A stretch of 64,000 bases of DNA from Nitrosophilus alvini (lineage in GTDB: Bacteria; Campylobacterota; Campylobacteria; Campylobacterales; Nitratiruptoraceae): positions 62,001 to 126,000 of the forward strand of contig NZ_AP022847.1 of the NCBI RefSeq assembly GCF_015100395.1, in the 5' to 3' direction. Of this stretch, positions 30,259 through 38,203 are shown piece after piece. Under the pieces are notes generated by a model. That model was not told where the DNA came from, did no database searches, and was given only the letters and a program-made list of their open reading frames with translations. Every line of letters starts with the position of its first letter. Within the stretch, counting starts at the first letter, position 1. Made by a program: the position numbers and the translations under genes.

Positions 30259-31149
30259 ATGAGAAAAATTCTTGTCTATCTGCTTCTGGTCTCTTCTATT
30301 TTTGCCTGTGTGCCTATCGAAAATAAATATACACTCATACTCAACAAAAAAGATATCATCTACACCTTACCCGATCCCGGTTTTTTCGACAAACTAGAAA
30401 TAGAATACCGAGTCGAAATAGAGGCCGAAAGATATAACGAGCGTCTTAGACTAGACATAACAGTGGAGATGAAAGATATTTTCAGATCGATCGTAACATC
30501 ACTGGATCTTTCAGATAGGTTTGAAAACAAAGAAGCAGCTTCTGACTGGAAAAAATGGATGAGATACGAGAAGAGAGCCGCTAAAAGAGACAAAGAGCTC
30601 TTTTCGCTTTTAGGTGAGAAGCTTATACCTCTCCTTACTGTCGTTTTCCCCAACTGGGAGTTTTACTGGGATTCTCCCTCTTTGCTGCGTATCGAAGCGG
30701 AATATCCATATCTAAAGAGGTTGGAGGATGTTAAAAAAGCACTGATAAAGATGAATAGTATAGTAAAACTCTATATACCCGGGGCAAAGATACCTCTTTC
30801 CTATGAGGAGGCAAAACCGTATCAACCTTTTATTATTATCTCAAAAAAGAAAACGGTAAGAACGGATACTGTAAAACTTACAAAAAAACTGTTGCAAAAA
30901 CTGACGAAATACGGTTATATAAAAGGGCTTAAAAAGAGCGACATACAAAAGATATCGAAAATAGCCAAACCTTCATATATCATATTTTTTCGCCCAAAAA
31001 AATGCGATCTGTCATATCCTTTTCTTATCGAAAGTCCCAACGTTTATGGCTGGGTCAGTGTGCTAAACGGTTATGTAGTTGTATTTGACAAAGATTGCCC
31101 GGATGTGGAAGTTGTCTCAAACTGCCTGAAACGGGATATGAAAAAGTAG
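30259..31149 (+). CDS. Unknown exported protein
   Basis: The protein has 296 residues starting MRKILVYLLLVSSIFACVP. This is a signal peptide whose Cys17 could be a lipidation site, although the lipobox (SIFAC) is poor. The mature part is charged and mixed alpha/beta, with Cys pairs near the end (KKCDLSYP, DKDCPDVEVVSNCLK) that could form periplasmic disulfides. I recognise no family. It stands alone downstream of the tRNA cluster with AAGG before the ATG, and converges with the next gene. Confidence 0.6.
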   Translation: MRKILVYLLLVSSIFACVPIENKYTLILNKKDIIYTLPDPGFFDKLEIEYRVEIEAERYNERLRLDITVEMKDIFRSIVTSLDLSDRFENKEAASDWKKWMRYEKRAAKRDKELFSLLGEKLIPLLTVVFPNWEFYWDSPSLLRIEAEYPYLKRLEDVKKALIKMNSIVKLYIPGAKIPLSYEEAKPYQPFIIISKKKTVRTDTVKLTKKLLQKLTKYGYIKGLKKSDIQKISKIAKPSYIIFFRPKKCDLSYPFLIESPNVYGWVSVLNGYVVVFDKDCPDVEVVSNCLKRDMKK

Positions 31150-31171
31150 AAAAACGAAAAGTATATACAAA

Positions 31172-31783
31172 TCAGCGGCTTTTTAGCCATTTTGACAAAA
31201 ACCTGATCGTTTCACTTTCGGAGTAGATACGTTTTTTTCTGCTTTGTGTTTCCACAAAGGGGTAGATATATCCTGATGCTATCAGTTTTGACAGATGATC
31301 GTCCAGTATACAATATGACGTATATTTGCTGTTCGGCTTTACTTCAAGTATCCCTGTATCTACTGCTTCTGCCTTGATCGACTGTATAGCATCATAATGT
31401 TTTCCCATATATCTTTTTCTGTTATCGTAGTCTGTAAGACCAACATTTTCCAAAAAAATCGAATGGTTGGAGCTGTTTTGTATCTGAAAACCTATCAGGT
31501 TGGGAAAAGCGCCGTTTTTTATACTATTTTCAAGAGCTTCCACATTCCACAGACCGATATTTCTATATGATGGGTTTTTGCCCGTATTTGCTTCCAATGC
31601 GGAAACTTGAGGAAAATCCATTATATGCCGGTCATCGAGTCTGTATCTAAAAACTGGACAGGCGGATATAGTGACTCTTTCTCTGTTTTTTCTTATATCT
31701 CTTACCAGATTTATAACACCAAGAGAAGTTCCGATAGTTCCCAGCGTGATAGCTGCGATCATCTGGATTTCTTTAAGTTCCAT
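31172..31783 (-). CDS. Unknown protein with one N-terminal transmembrane helix
   Basis: The protein has 203 residues. A hydrophobic segment at about 8-26 (MIAAITLGTIGTSLGVINLV) is followed by RDIRKNRERV and a soluble beta-rich domain containing NSSNHSIFLENVGL and a basic C-terminus (SRKKRIYSES). I do not recognise it. AAGAGGA lies about 10 bases before the ATG. It is next to a probable accessory island, so it may be part of it. Confidence 0.55.
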   Translation of the reverse strand: MELKEIQMIAAITLGTIGTSLGVINLVRDIRKNRERVTISACPVFRYRLDDRHIMDFPQVSALEANTGKNPSYRNIGLWNVEALENSIKNGAFPNLIGFQIQNSSNHSIFLENVGLTDYDNRKRYMGKHYDAIQSIKAEAVDTGILEVKPNSKYTSYCILDDHLSKLIASGYIYPFVETQSRKKRIYSESETIRFLSKWLKSR

Positions 31784-32149
31784 AGGTCTTGATCCTCTTT
31801 TTTGCCTCCTATTGTTTCCAAAAAAGAGTTATAAAACAATAAAATAGATGATACTAAATAGGTGTCACATGATGATAAAAAGTGTACTGCCAGTAATTGA
31901 TAGTGATTTTTTTCTTTCACTTAGCTCTTTTAGCCGCTAAGTCCGTCTGGCGTGAACGTAAAATGCTATAGTAAGTAGCGAAGCTTCAATACCTCCTCTT
32001 TTGTGAAATGATCATCATGAAATTGATGTTCATTAAAAATATATAAAGTCCGATACCAAAAATAACTTCATATTGGCTTAAGTAGGTAATGGATAATATT
32101 TGTTAATAGAAATGAAGAATTATATTGAAATAATAATTAAGATAGAAGT
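31784..32149. other. Gene-poor AT-rich stretch at the left edge of the island
   Basis: I see no ORF over about 20 codons with a start and ribosome site. The only structure is a perfect 7-bp hairpin, ACTTAGC/GCTAAGT (31919-31942). Codon-like periodicity is absent, suggesting degraded or non-coding island DNA. Confidence 0.5.
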
Positions 32150-32281
32150 ATGAAAATAAATATTATCAGGATAATTATATTTAGTATTTTTATTATTGTT
32201 TTAACAGGTTGTGATGAACAACAGCTGTTTGAACCAGTAGAAAAAAAGCAAGGTGGGGGAGTAAACTGGAATTTTGACTAG
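32150..32281 (+). CDS. Small lipoprotein, 43 residues
   Basis: The start MKINIIRIIIFSIFIIV runs into an excellent lipobox, LTGC (Cys21), so after processing only about 23 residues remain (CDEQQLFEPVEKKQ... ending GGGVNWNFD). The size and layout match small entericidin/lysis-type or cassette-borne lipoproteins, but I recognise no family. GATAGAAGT before the ATG is a weak site. It falls below common ORF length cut-offs. Confidence 0.55.
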   Translation: MKINIIRIIIFSIFIIVLTGCDEQQLFEPVEKKQGGGVNWNFD

Positions 32282-32339
32282 TTATGAAGAAAATTAAAGT
32301 ATATATTCCATTTATGCTTGGTGGTTTTTTTGACTAGTA
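32272..32339 (+). repeat. Short direct repeat TTTTGACTAGT
   Basis: The 11-mer occurs at the end of the small lipoprotein gene and again about 56 bases downstream, ending a 17-codon stub (ATG at 32284). It may be a small duplication or remnant of an insertion. Confidence 0.35.
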
Positions 32340-32405
32340 TTCAATACGTTTTGGAATACAACTTTTGGGAATCAACAATTAAATGGGGAAAGAGTGGCAA
32401 AAGAT

Positions 32406-32478
32406 GCCTAACAATGTGTTACATATGACTGCTATTCCGCTTCTGTTTTATAATGGTAGGCGAGCTTGGTTGTTAGGA
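32406..32478 (+). repeat. Integron attC-like imperfect palindrome
   Basis: Ends CCTAACAA (32407-32414) and TTGTTAGG (32470-32477) are perfect inverses, matching R''/R' core boxes of the form YYAAC...GTTRR. An inner stem CTGCTATT/AATGGTAG lies between imperfectly pairing arms, with GCGAGCTTGG before the right end. Length (about 72) and position (9 bases before the next gene's ATG) fit an attC site at a cassette boundary. No integrase is in the window. Confidence 0.45.
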
Positions 32479-32486
32479 GATTGTAT

Positions 32487-33182
32487 ATGGATAATAAACT
32501 TTTTGTAGAATATTGTAAAGAAAAATTAGATTTGGAAAATGCCGTATTAAGTCATGAATATTACTATATGAGCCTGCCTTTATGTGTTATCGATGCTGTT
32601 TATTCAATAGGAATAAGATATGAAGTAACTAAAAAAGTAGTTGACAATTTTTGTAAATGTTTGCAATTGAAAAAATATCGAGAATATGGTAGTGATTTCG
32701 CATCAATTGATAAACAACTTTCAATTGATGAGCTTATTGAAATATATAACCAAAATGACATAAGCTTTATAACGAGTGAAATTTATAAAAATAGATGTAG
32801 AACATCAACAAGAAATGGAATTTTAAAAAGTGAAGCTGTTCTAGAATTTGCAAAAGTACTCCAAAAATTTAATGTTAACTATTTTCAAGATTTGTCTAAT
32901 GTTATTACAAATAAGGAATTTAGCACTGAAATCAAGAAAATAAAAGGACAGAAAAGTGGAATCTCATTAACATATTTTTTTATGTTAGCAGGAAACGATG
33001 ATTTTATAAAACTAGATAGAATGGTATGTCGTTTTGTGAAAGAAGCTATAGGTAAAGAGCTATCAATTAATGATATTGAAAAATTAGTATATGAAGCTTT
33101 TGATGTTTTAAAGAGCGACTTTCCAAATTTAACACTTCGAAAATTGGATCATGAAATATGGAAGTTTCAAAAAGACTTATAA
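32487..33182 (+). CDS. Unknown protein, possible HhH-GPD-like C-terminus
   Basis: The protein has 231 residues from the ATG at 32487, with AGGAGA upstream; the frame is open from 32466. It is very AT-rich compared with neighbours. The segment KSGISLTYFFMLAGNDDFIKLDRMVCRFV (about 165-195) recalls the helix-hairpin-helix plus conserved Asp region of HhH-GPD base-excision-like proteins often annotated as hypothetical in cassettes. The resemblance is by memory and weak. The position immediately after an attC-like element suggests a gene cassette. Confidence 0.5.
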   Translation: MDNKLFVEYCKEKLDLENAVLSHEYYYMSLPLCVIDAVYSIGIRYEVTKKVVDNFCKCLQLKKYREYGSDFASIDKQLSIDELIEIYNQNDISFITSEIYKNRCRTSTRNGILKSEAVLEFAKVLQKFNVNYFQDLSNVITNKEFSTEIKKIKGQKSGISLTYFFMLAGNDDFIKLDRMVCRFVKEAIGKELSINDIEKLVYEAFDVLKSDFPNLTLRKLDHEIWKFQKDL

Positions 33183-33254
33183 CAAGTCATCAGAAATCAA
33201 TAAATTTTCTCTTAGGATAATTTATATGTTCAATTTAAATGTTAGAAACTAAAA
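33183..33254 (+). other. Spacer with weak inverted repeat after the cassette-like gene
   Basis: TAACA near the gene's stop and TGTTA at about 33239-33243 flank ATAAATT/AATTTAT. It could be a decayed attC, but core boxes are poor. Confidence 0.2.
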
Positions 33255-34127
33255 ATGGTAAAAATTATGAAAGTTACAGAAGGGACAATTAGTGCGATTG
33301 GGAAGATTGTTACAGGAGATGAACAACTTTCACCTTATCGCAGTGGTCCACAATTAGTTCGGCTATTTAATGATTACGGAGCAAATGATGTATATGGACA
33401 AGGTTTTCCGTCACGTTGGCATTATGCGGAAGAAAAAATCCGTTCTTTAAATGGCACGGCTGCTCTCGGCTCTCTGTTATGCCAAGTGCTCGATCCTCGT
33501 GAATTTATGGATACTAAGTTTAAGGTAGAAGAAGCCGTGCAATACATTAACGCGAGGCTCAAATACGACGGTTATGAAGTAGTTATTGATAACGGCTACG
33601 CAAAAATACGCGATCTAACAGGAGTTTCTGTTGCTTGCGAACATCCCTTTCAAGGTTCCGAAAAGGAAGGACACCTATTCATTGATGAACAGATACAAAA
33701 ATCAGAAATAAAAATCAAAGAGGGTGACTATGATGGTGCAATTACTAATGCCAGGTCATTATTGGAGGCAGTACTAACTGAGCTTGAGAAGACTATAGAC
33801 GAAAATGCACCGCAATATGACGGAGACTTGCTCAAGCTTTATAAAAGGGTTCAGAAGCTACTGAATTTAGAGCCGGGTCGTCCAGATATTGAAGGCCCGT
33901 TAAAGCAGGTACTCTCTGGCTTAGTAAGTATTGTAGGCGGTATGGCCGGTTTAAGTAACCGTATGGGCGATCGTCATGTTAGGACGTATAAACCAGAAAA
34001 ACATCACGCTGTATTAGTAGTAAATGCGGCAAAAACGATAGTAAATTTCCTTTTTGAAACTTACGAATATCAAAAAAAAAGAAAAAGCATTAACAAAGCG
34101 GCTCAGTCCGACAATGTGAAATATTGA
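33255..34127 (+). CDS. Abortive infection family protein (AbiC C-terminal-like domain)
   Basis: The protein has 290 residues. The C-terminal half matches the Abi_C pattern I know: GDYDGAITNARSLLEAVLTELEKTI, GDLLKLYKRVQKLLNL, then LSGLVSIVGGMAGLSNRMGDRH and AAKTIVNFLFETYE. The N-terminal half has LVRLFNDYGANDVYGQGFPSRWHYAEEKI. Family members are linked to phage exclusion by host death or dormancy; the mechanism here is unknown. No ribosome site is obvious at the first ATG (33267 is an alternative). The location in the island fits a defence cassette. Confidence 0.65.
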   Translation: MVKIMKVTEGTISAIGKIVTGDEQLSPYRSGPQLVRLFNDYGANDVYGQGFPSRWHYAEEKIRSLNGTAALGSLLCQVLDPREFMDTKFKVEEAVQYINARLKYDGYEVVIDNGYAKIRDLTGVSVACEHPFQGSEKEGHLFIDEQIQKSEIKIKEGDYDGAITNARSLLEAVLTELEKTIDENAPQYDGDLLKLYKRVQKLLNLEPGRPDIEGPLKQVLSGLVSIVGGMAGLSNRMGDRHVRTYKPEKHHAVLVVNAAKTIVNFLFETYEYQKKRKSINKAAQSDNVKY

Positions 34128-34147
34128 ATATAAAATTTTCACACTCT

Positions 34148-35338
34148 CTAAAAACTGATCGCCAGTATTCTGAAATACCTTGCGCACCATGCAAGCAGGG
34201 CCGCGAGCATCAGTGTGGCGCTGAGGTTTATCAAAAATGTATAGTCAAGAGCCAGGTTTAGAGACAAAGCGGCGAAAATCCGGCTCAGGGCCACCACCTG
34301 TATAAATAAAAATATGGCGATTGCGGGTTTGTCGGCAGTGGGGACTCTGCCGGAGTGGCCGAGAACCACTCTCGTGCCGAAACCTATGAGAATTGTCAGG
34401 AAATATCCTACTGCAAACGCGTGAAGGGCTGCTTTTTCAAACTCTATGCCAAGACCTGCGAGTGCCGATAAGGACTCTATAGCAGAGATGAGAAATCCTA
34501 CCGGTATCCATGCTAGAGAGAGATACAAAACCCATATGATGGCGGGGACTTTCGTAACAGGAAGTTTCCATTTGGCAAATTCTCTGACAAAAAAGATAAA
34601 AAGCGGAATATCCGCCAAAAAGCTGTATTTCGGTTCTATCAGCAAGAGTGCCACTTTTACCACAAGAAGCGAAAAGATTATCTCCATGATCTTTTTTGTT
34701 TTGTTTATCTGGTATCCCTGAACCTTTACCTGTGTAAAATGGGGTATCATTCTTTGGCTTATGGCAAAAACTACCGTAAACAAAAAGAGGTAAAATCCAC
34801 CCTTTATCGCAATATTTTCAAAAAGAGTACTTACAGGAGTCGCAAAATATGCAGCGATAAAGAAAAGATGCGCGACGATACCGGAAGCGTAAGCTATGAG
34901 TACCCATCTTGTGTCGTATTTATCCTTAACTATACTTTTTCTGTATATTGAAAGCAGAAGTAAAAAAGAGTTTGTCTGTGCCGCTATGAGCAGTATGGAA
35001 GCAGCGATAAGGAGCTTGTCTGAGATAAAAAGAGCCGCTATGTATAGCAAAGACCCCGCTAGAAAAATAAAAAAGTGTTTCATATAAAGCTCCGGTTTGA
35101 GAACGGGCTGCATCAGAAATCTTGGAAATACCACAAACAAAAAACCCAGGAAAAACTGAATGAATATGATAAATATCATAGGATATGCATGAAAGTTTAT
35201 GACTGAAACCCCTATATCGAGAAAACCGGAATATACACCAAGTAAAACTGCGGTAAATGTTATAAGAAGCAGCATGCCTGAGGTAAAGAAAGGCTGATGG
35301 GGCTGTGATGAAAATTTTTTATACCAAGTTGAGAGCAT
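34148..35338 (-). CDS. NnrS family heme-copper membrane protein
   Basis: The 396 residues have about twelve transmembrane helices. The N-terminus QPHQPFFTSGMLLL and FHAYPMIFIIFIQFFLGFLFVVFPRFL are the NnrS signature, as are RMIPHFT, HAFAVGYFLTILIGFGTRVVLGHSGR and conserved histidines. NnrS proteins protect against nitric-oxide stress and support denitrification. The organism may therefore respire nitrate, although no reductase is in the window. CAGGATAG precedes the ATG. Confidence 0.9.
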   Translation of the reverse strand: MLSTWYKKFSSQPHQPFFTSGMLLLITFTAVLLGVYSGFLDIGVSVINFHAYPMIFIIFIQFFLGFLFVVFPRFLMQPVLKPELYMKHFFIFLAGSLLYIAALFISDKLLIAASILLIAAQTNSFLLLLSIYRKSIVKDKYDTRWVLIAYASGIVAHLFFIAAYFATPVSTLFENIAIKGGFYLFLFTVVFAISQRMIPHFTQVKVQGYQINKTKKIMEIIFSLLVVKVALLLIEPKYSFLADIPLFIFFVREFAKWKLPVTKVPAIIWVLYLSLAWIPVGFLISAIESLSALAGLGIEFEKAALHAFAVGYFLTILIGFGTRVVLGHSGRVPTADKPAIAIFLFIQVVALSRIFAALSLNLALDYTFLINLSATLMLAALLAWCARYFRILAISF

Positions 35339-35351
35339 ATTCTATCCTGTC

Positions 35352-35390
35352 AGGCTACCGAAGTAGCCTTTTTTAAACAGGATTATACCA
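35352..35390 (-). promoter_or_regulatory. nnrS promoter (extended -10) and leader hairpin
   Basis: On the minus strand, TGGTATAAT (35382-35390) is followed by a leader containing AGGCTAC-TTCG-GTAGCCT (35352-35369), a stable UUCG hairpin just before the ribosome site. On the plus strand the same hairpin is followed by TTTTTT. Confidence 0.5.
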
Positions 35391-35413
35391 AAAAGGAGTA
35401 TTTTAAAAATTGA

Positions 35414-35950
35414 TTATTGACAAGTTCCGCAGCAGCTTGTAGAAGTAGCCGCTCTTGCAGCTTCGAGAACCTCGTCATAATTTGGCTCTTCTGTGATTTC
35501 GGGAACGATCTGCTTATATACGATCACACCGTTTACGTCTATTATGAATATCGCTCTTGCAGTTAGACCGGCAAGAGGACCTTCGGCTATAAGAACTCCG
35601 TAAGCGTTTGCGAAATCTTTGTTTCTAAAATCACTTCCGACTTTGAGATTTTCTATCCCTTCGGTAGTACAGAATCTTTTCATAGCAAATGGAAGGTCCA
35701 TAGATACTACGATTACTTCCGCATTTTCAATCTTTGCTGCCTCTTCGTTAAATTTTCTCGTCTCAGCGGCACAAACATCTGTATCGAGTGAAGGAACTGC
35801 TACGACGATCTGGGCACATCCTTTCTGTCCGCCAATTTGAATATCTTCAAGATCTTTTCCTACAACGTGTACTACGGGAGCCACGTCTCCTACATTTACT
35901 TCATTTCCAGCCAATTTTACTTCGTTGCCTTTAAGTTTTGTTGTTGCCAT
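35414..35950 (-). CDS. tpx: Thiol peroxidase (Tpx, atypical 2-Cys peroxiredoxin)
   Basis: This reduces H2O2 and alkyl hydroperoxides. The 178 residues from the ATG at 35950 have AAAGGA 8 bases upstream; the longer frame lacks a site. The peroxidatic Cys is in PSLDTDVCAAETRKFNEEA and the resolving Cys in MKRFCTTEGIENL. The C-terminus adds an unusual cysteine cluster, TSTSCCGTCQ, not typical of Tpx. A TATAAT -10 (35983-35988, minus strand) precedes it. It is divergent from the cation efflux gene. Confidence 0.94.
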   Translation of the reverse strand: MATTKLKGNEVKLAGNEVNVGDVAPVVHVVGKDLEDIQIGGQKGCAQIVVAVPSLDTDVCAAETRKFNEEAAKIENAEVIVVSMDLPFAMKRFCTTEGIENLKVGSDFRNKDFANAYGVLIAEGPLAGLTARAIFIIDVNGVIVYKQIVPEITEEPNYDEVLEAARAATSTSCCGTCQ

Positions 35951-36055
35951 ATTTTTTCCTTTCAAAATAATTAGTAACCCCTATTATAGTTAAGCAGGAT
36001 AAAAACTCTCTTAATTAATCTTTTTATAAATATTAATAATTTTACACACAGAGGA

Positions 36056-36061
36056 TATAAT
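36056..36061 (+). promoter_or_regulatory. -10 box (TATAAT) of the cation efflux gene
   Basis: The predicted transcription start (about 36068) coincides with the first in-frame ATG, so the ATG at 36101 with GGAAG upstream is the more likely start. Confidence 0.45.
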
Positions 36062-36100
36062 GATAAAATGTTTGTCAAACAGAGAGGCGGAAGATGTGAT

Positions 36101-36991
36101 ATGGGAGATATAAAAAGAAAAAGAAGAGTGATTTTCTGGGTTTTGATATTCAATCTGGCAATCGTAATATCAGAGATTTTTGCCGGAGTTGTAAGTAACT
36201 CTCTTGCGCTTCTTTCAGACGCTTTTCATAATGCTTCAGATATGTTCTCTCTTGTTATCGCATATATCGCAATTCTTTTTTCACAGAAGCTTCCTACAAA
36301 GAGACTGACTTACGGTTATATCAAGATAGAGTCCATAGCTGGGTTTGTAAATGCTCTGTTTCTTCTTTTGATGATGATCTATATTGCTTTTGAGGCGGTT
36401 TTGAAGTTCATAACTCCTGAAAAATCAGATGCTGTATGGATGATATGGGTAGCGCTGATAGCGTTTGTCGCAAATGTCTTATCTGCACTTTTTCTGAACA
36501 GTATAAGAGAGAACAGAGAAAACGATGTAAACATAAAAGCCGCAACTCTTCATATGGTGAGTGATGCGGCAATCTCTTTGGGTGTTGTTTTGGGAGGAGC
36601 CGCCATCTATATATGGAATATTCACTGGATGGATCCGGCTCTTTCGCTTCTGTTCTCTTTTTTCATAGGAATGGAAGCCTTCAAAGTTATCAAAAAAGCC
36701 TTTTTTCAGATACTCGACTCAAATCCGGCCGATATGGATAAAATTGTAAGTGTAATCAAAAGTTTTAAAAATGTAGAGGATGTACACGACGTACATATAT
36801 GGGAACCTGGAAGAGGTGAGGTTTACCTTACCGCTCATTTTGTATACAAAGAGGATACAAGCTTCAAAAACATAGACGAACTGGTCAAAAAAATGGAGGA
36901 GAAGCTCAAAAGCGAGGGGATAACCCATGCGGTTTTGCAGCCGGAGCTCAAGGCTTGCAAAATGGGAGGTTCCGTTATCCACAGATCCTGA
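36101..36991 (+). CDS. Cation diffusion facilitator (Zn2+/Co2+/Fe2+-type efflux)
   Basis: The 296 residues have six helices of the CDF fold. Metal-site motifs are LALLSDAFHNASDMFSL (TM2, HxxxD-like) and AATLHMVSDAAISLGVVLGG (TM5, HxxxD). A C-terminal cytoplasmic domain carries VEDVHDVHIWEPGRGEVYLTAHFVY and ends CKMGGSVIHRS. The H/D pattern suits ZitB/CzcD-like zinc or cobalt efflux. A longer N-terminus from 36068 is possible. Confidence 0.92.
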   Translation: MGDIKRKRRVIFWVLIFNLAIVISEIFAGVVSNSLALLSDAFHNASDMFSLVIAYIAILFSQKLPTKRLTYGYIKIESIAGFVNALFLLLMMIYIAFEAVLKFITPEKSDAVWMIWVALIAFVANVLSALFLNSIRENRENDVNIKAATLHMVSDAAISLGVVLGGAAIYIWNIHWMDPALSLLFSFFIGMEAFKVIKKAFFQILDSNPADMDKIVSVIKSFKNVEDVHDVHIWEPGRGEVYLTAHFVYKEDTSFKNIDELVKKMEEKLKSEGITHAVLQPELKACKMGGSVIHRS

Positions 36992-37088
36992 TATTTTCTT
37001 CTTAAAGCGATTGAATAAATATTTAGTCCCAAAAATATACAAGAACTGCATTTTTTTATCTATCGGTTAACTTCTTTTGATTAAAATA

Positions 37089-37102
37089 TGAATCATCATT
37101 CA
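37089..37102 (+). promoter_or_regulatory. Inverted repeat TGAAT-N4-ATTCA at the nickel operon promoter
   Basis: TGAAT CATC ATTCA lies directly after a TAAAAT -10-like box (37082-37087), that is near +1, and 17 bases before the first gene. The same half-sites and spacing occur at the hydA promoter (44506-44519). This is a candidate operator for a common regulator. Confidence 0.5.
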
Positions 37103-37118
37103 CCAAAGAGGAGATTTT

Positions 37119-37790
37119 ATGAAAAAAACCGTACTTTTTCTACTCCCCTTTATGCTTTTTGGACACGATATATGGATAGAGAAAAATGAGCAGGGATATC
37201 AGCTTAACTACGGACATCTGCATCCCTCATCGGAGCACGCCGGCAAAAAAACGATCGAGTACAACCCTGAAAATATAAAAGAGATTGTTTGTGAAAAAGA
37301 GGGAAAAATCGAAAAAATCGAAAATACACGGAGTTATCCCCTTGTTATAAAAGATAAATGTGATGCACTATTTATATATATGGATAACGGTTATTTTACA
37401 AAGACGCCGTACGGTACAAAAAATCTTCCCAAAAACGAAGTAAAAATGGCTCTTAAAAGCTGGAGAAGTTTTGAAAGTGTTAAAAGAATTGAGAAAAATT
37501 CAAAAAAATCGATTGGAAAAGGTTTGGAGATCCTTTTGCTAAACGATGTGAAAAAGGTTGGTGACAAAGCAAGGCTGCTGATACTCTTTGACGGGCGGCC
37601 TGTTGAAGGAGCTGTTGTGGCTTACGATGATAAGCCAAGAGGACAAAGCGGGGTTGACGGAAGGGTGAATATCAGAGTCAAAAGAAGCGGCCTTCAAAAT
37701 ATCAAAGCGACTTTAAGAAAAAAGTGTGATGACAACAGATGTGATGAGGTGGTATATACAACCACACTGAATATAGAGGTGGCTGAATGA
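37119..37790 (+). CDS. nikK: Nickel ECF transporter periplasmic component NikK-like (DUF4198)
   Basis: The protein has 223 residues. The signal peptide MKKTVLFLLPFMLFG is followed by a mature protein starting HDIWIE, so a His-Asp lies at or near the mature N-terminus. LHPSSEHAGKKTIEYN is typical of DUF4198 proteins. The C-terminal part is an immunoglobulin-like domain (GRPVEGAVVAYDDKPRGQSGVDGRVNI). It is the first gene of a six-gene operon with ATGA overlap into the next. Its role is probably periplasmic metal delivery to NikM; cobalt cannot be excluded. GAGGAGATTTT precedes the ATG. Confidence 0.75.
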   Translation: MKKTVLFLLPFMLFGHDIWIEKNEQGYQLNYGHLHPSSEHAGKKTIEYNPENIKEIVCEKEGKIEKIENTRSYPLVIKDKCDALFIYMDNGYFTKTPYGTKNLPKNEVKMALKSWRSFESVKRIEKNSKKSIGKGLEILLLNDVKKVGDKARLLILFDGRPVEGAVVAYDDKPRGQSGVDGRVNIRVKRSGLQNIKATLRKKCDDNRCDEVVYTTTLNIEVAE

Positions 37791-38203
37791 AAAGAGTGTT
37801 GATTTTGCTTATTTTTTCATTATCACTTTTCGCACATGATCTGCATCATAAAGTTCTCAATCAAGAAGCTGTTGTTGTGGCGTTTTCTTTTGGAGGAGAG
37901 GGAGATTTTTCATATCAGTCCTATGAAGTTTATGCCCCAAAAAGCGATATACCATTTGCAGTGGGCAGGAGTGACAAACTCTCAAGGGTGGTTTTCATAC
38001 CGGATCGCAAAGGAGAGTGGAGGGTAAAAGTTATGAGCGAAGACGGGCATGGGGCGGAAATCAAAGTCGTAATCGATAAAGAGTTTGGCGTAAAAGAGTA
38101 TTCGCAGAGTTTTTTTGAGAGATTTCAGAAAATTTTCGTAGGGGTCGCATTGATTTTCGGGATTTTTGGATTACTGACCATAATAAAAAGGAGGAAAAAT
38201 TGA
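37787..38203 (+). CDS. nikL: Nickel ECF transporter accessory protein NikL-like
   Basis: The protein has 138 residues. The signal peptide MKRVLILLIFSLSLFA is followed by HDLHHKVLNQ. A single beta-sandwich domain (YEVYAPKSDIPFAVGRSDKLSRVVFIPDRKGEWRV) and one C-terminal helix (GVALIFGIFGLLTII) anchor it to the membrane. The fold and position match the NikL/CbiN-like small subunit that replaces CbiN in nickel systems. It overlaps both neighbours by 4 bases. Confidence 0.72.
   Translation: MKRVLILLIFSLSLFAHDLHHKVLNQEAVVVAFSFGGEGDFSYQSYEVYAPKSDIPFAVGRSDKLSRVVFIPDRKGEWRVKVMSEDGHGAEIKVVIDKEFGVKEYSQSFFERFQKIFVGVALIFGIFGLLTIIKRRKN

Noticed and set aside
33183-33254. Second attC site after the cassette-like gene
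   Set aside because: Only a 5-bp TAACA/TGTTA match and a simple AT hairpin are seen; core boxes do not fit.
35344-35383. Nested stem that would hide the nnrS ribosome site (ATCCTGT/ACAGGAT)
   Set aside because: The far arm overlaps the -10 box of the likely nnrS promoter, so it would not be in the mRNA. Only the inner UUCG hairpin would be transcribed.
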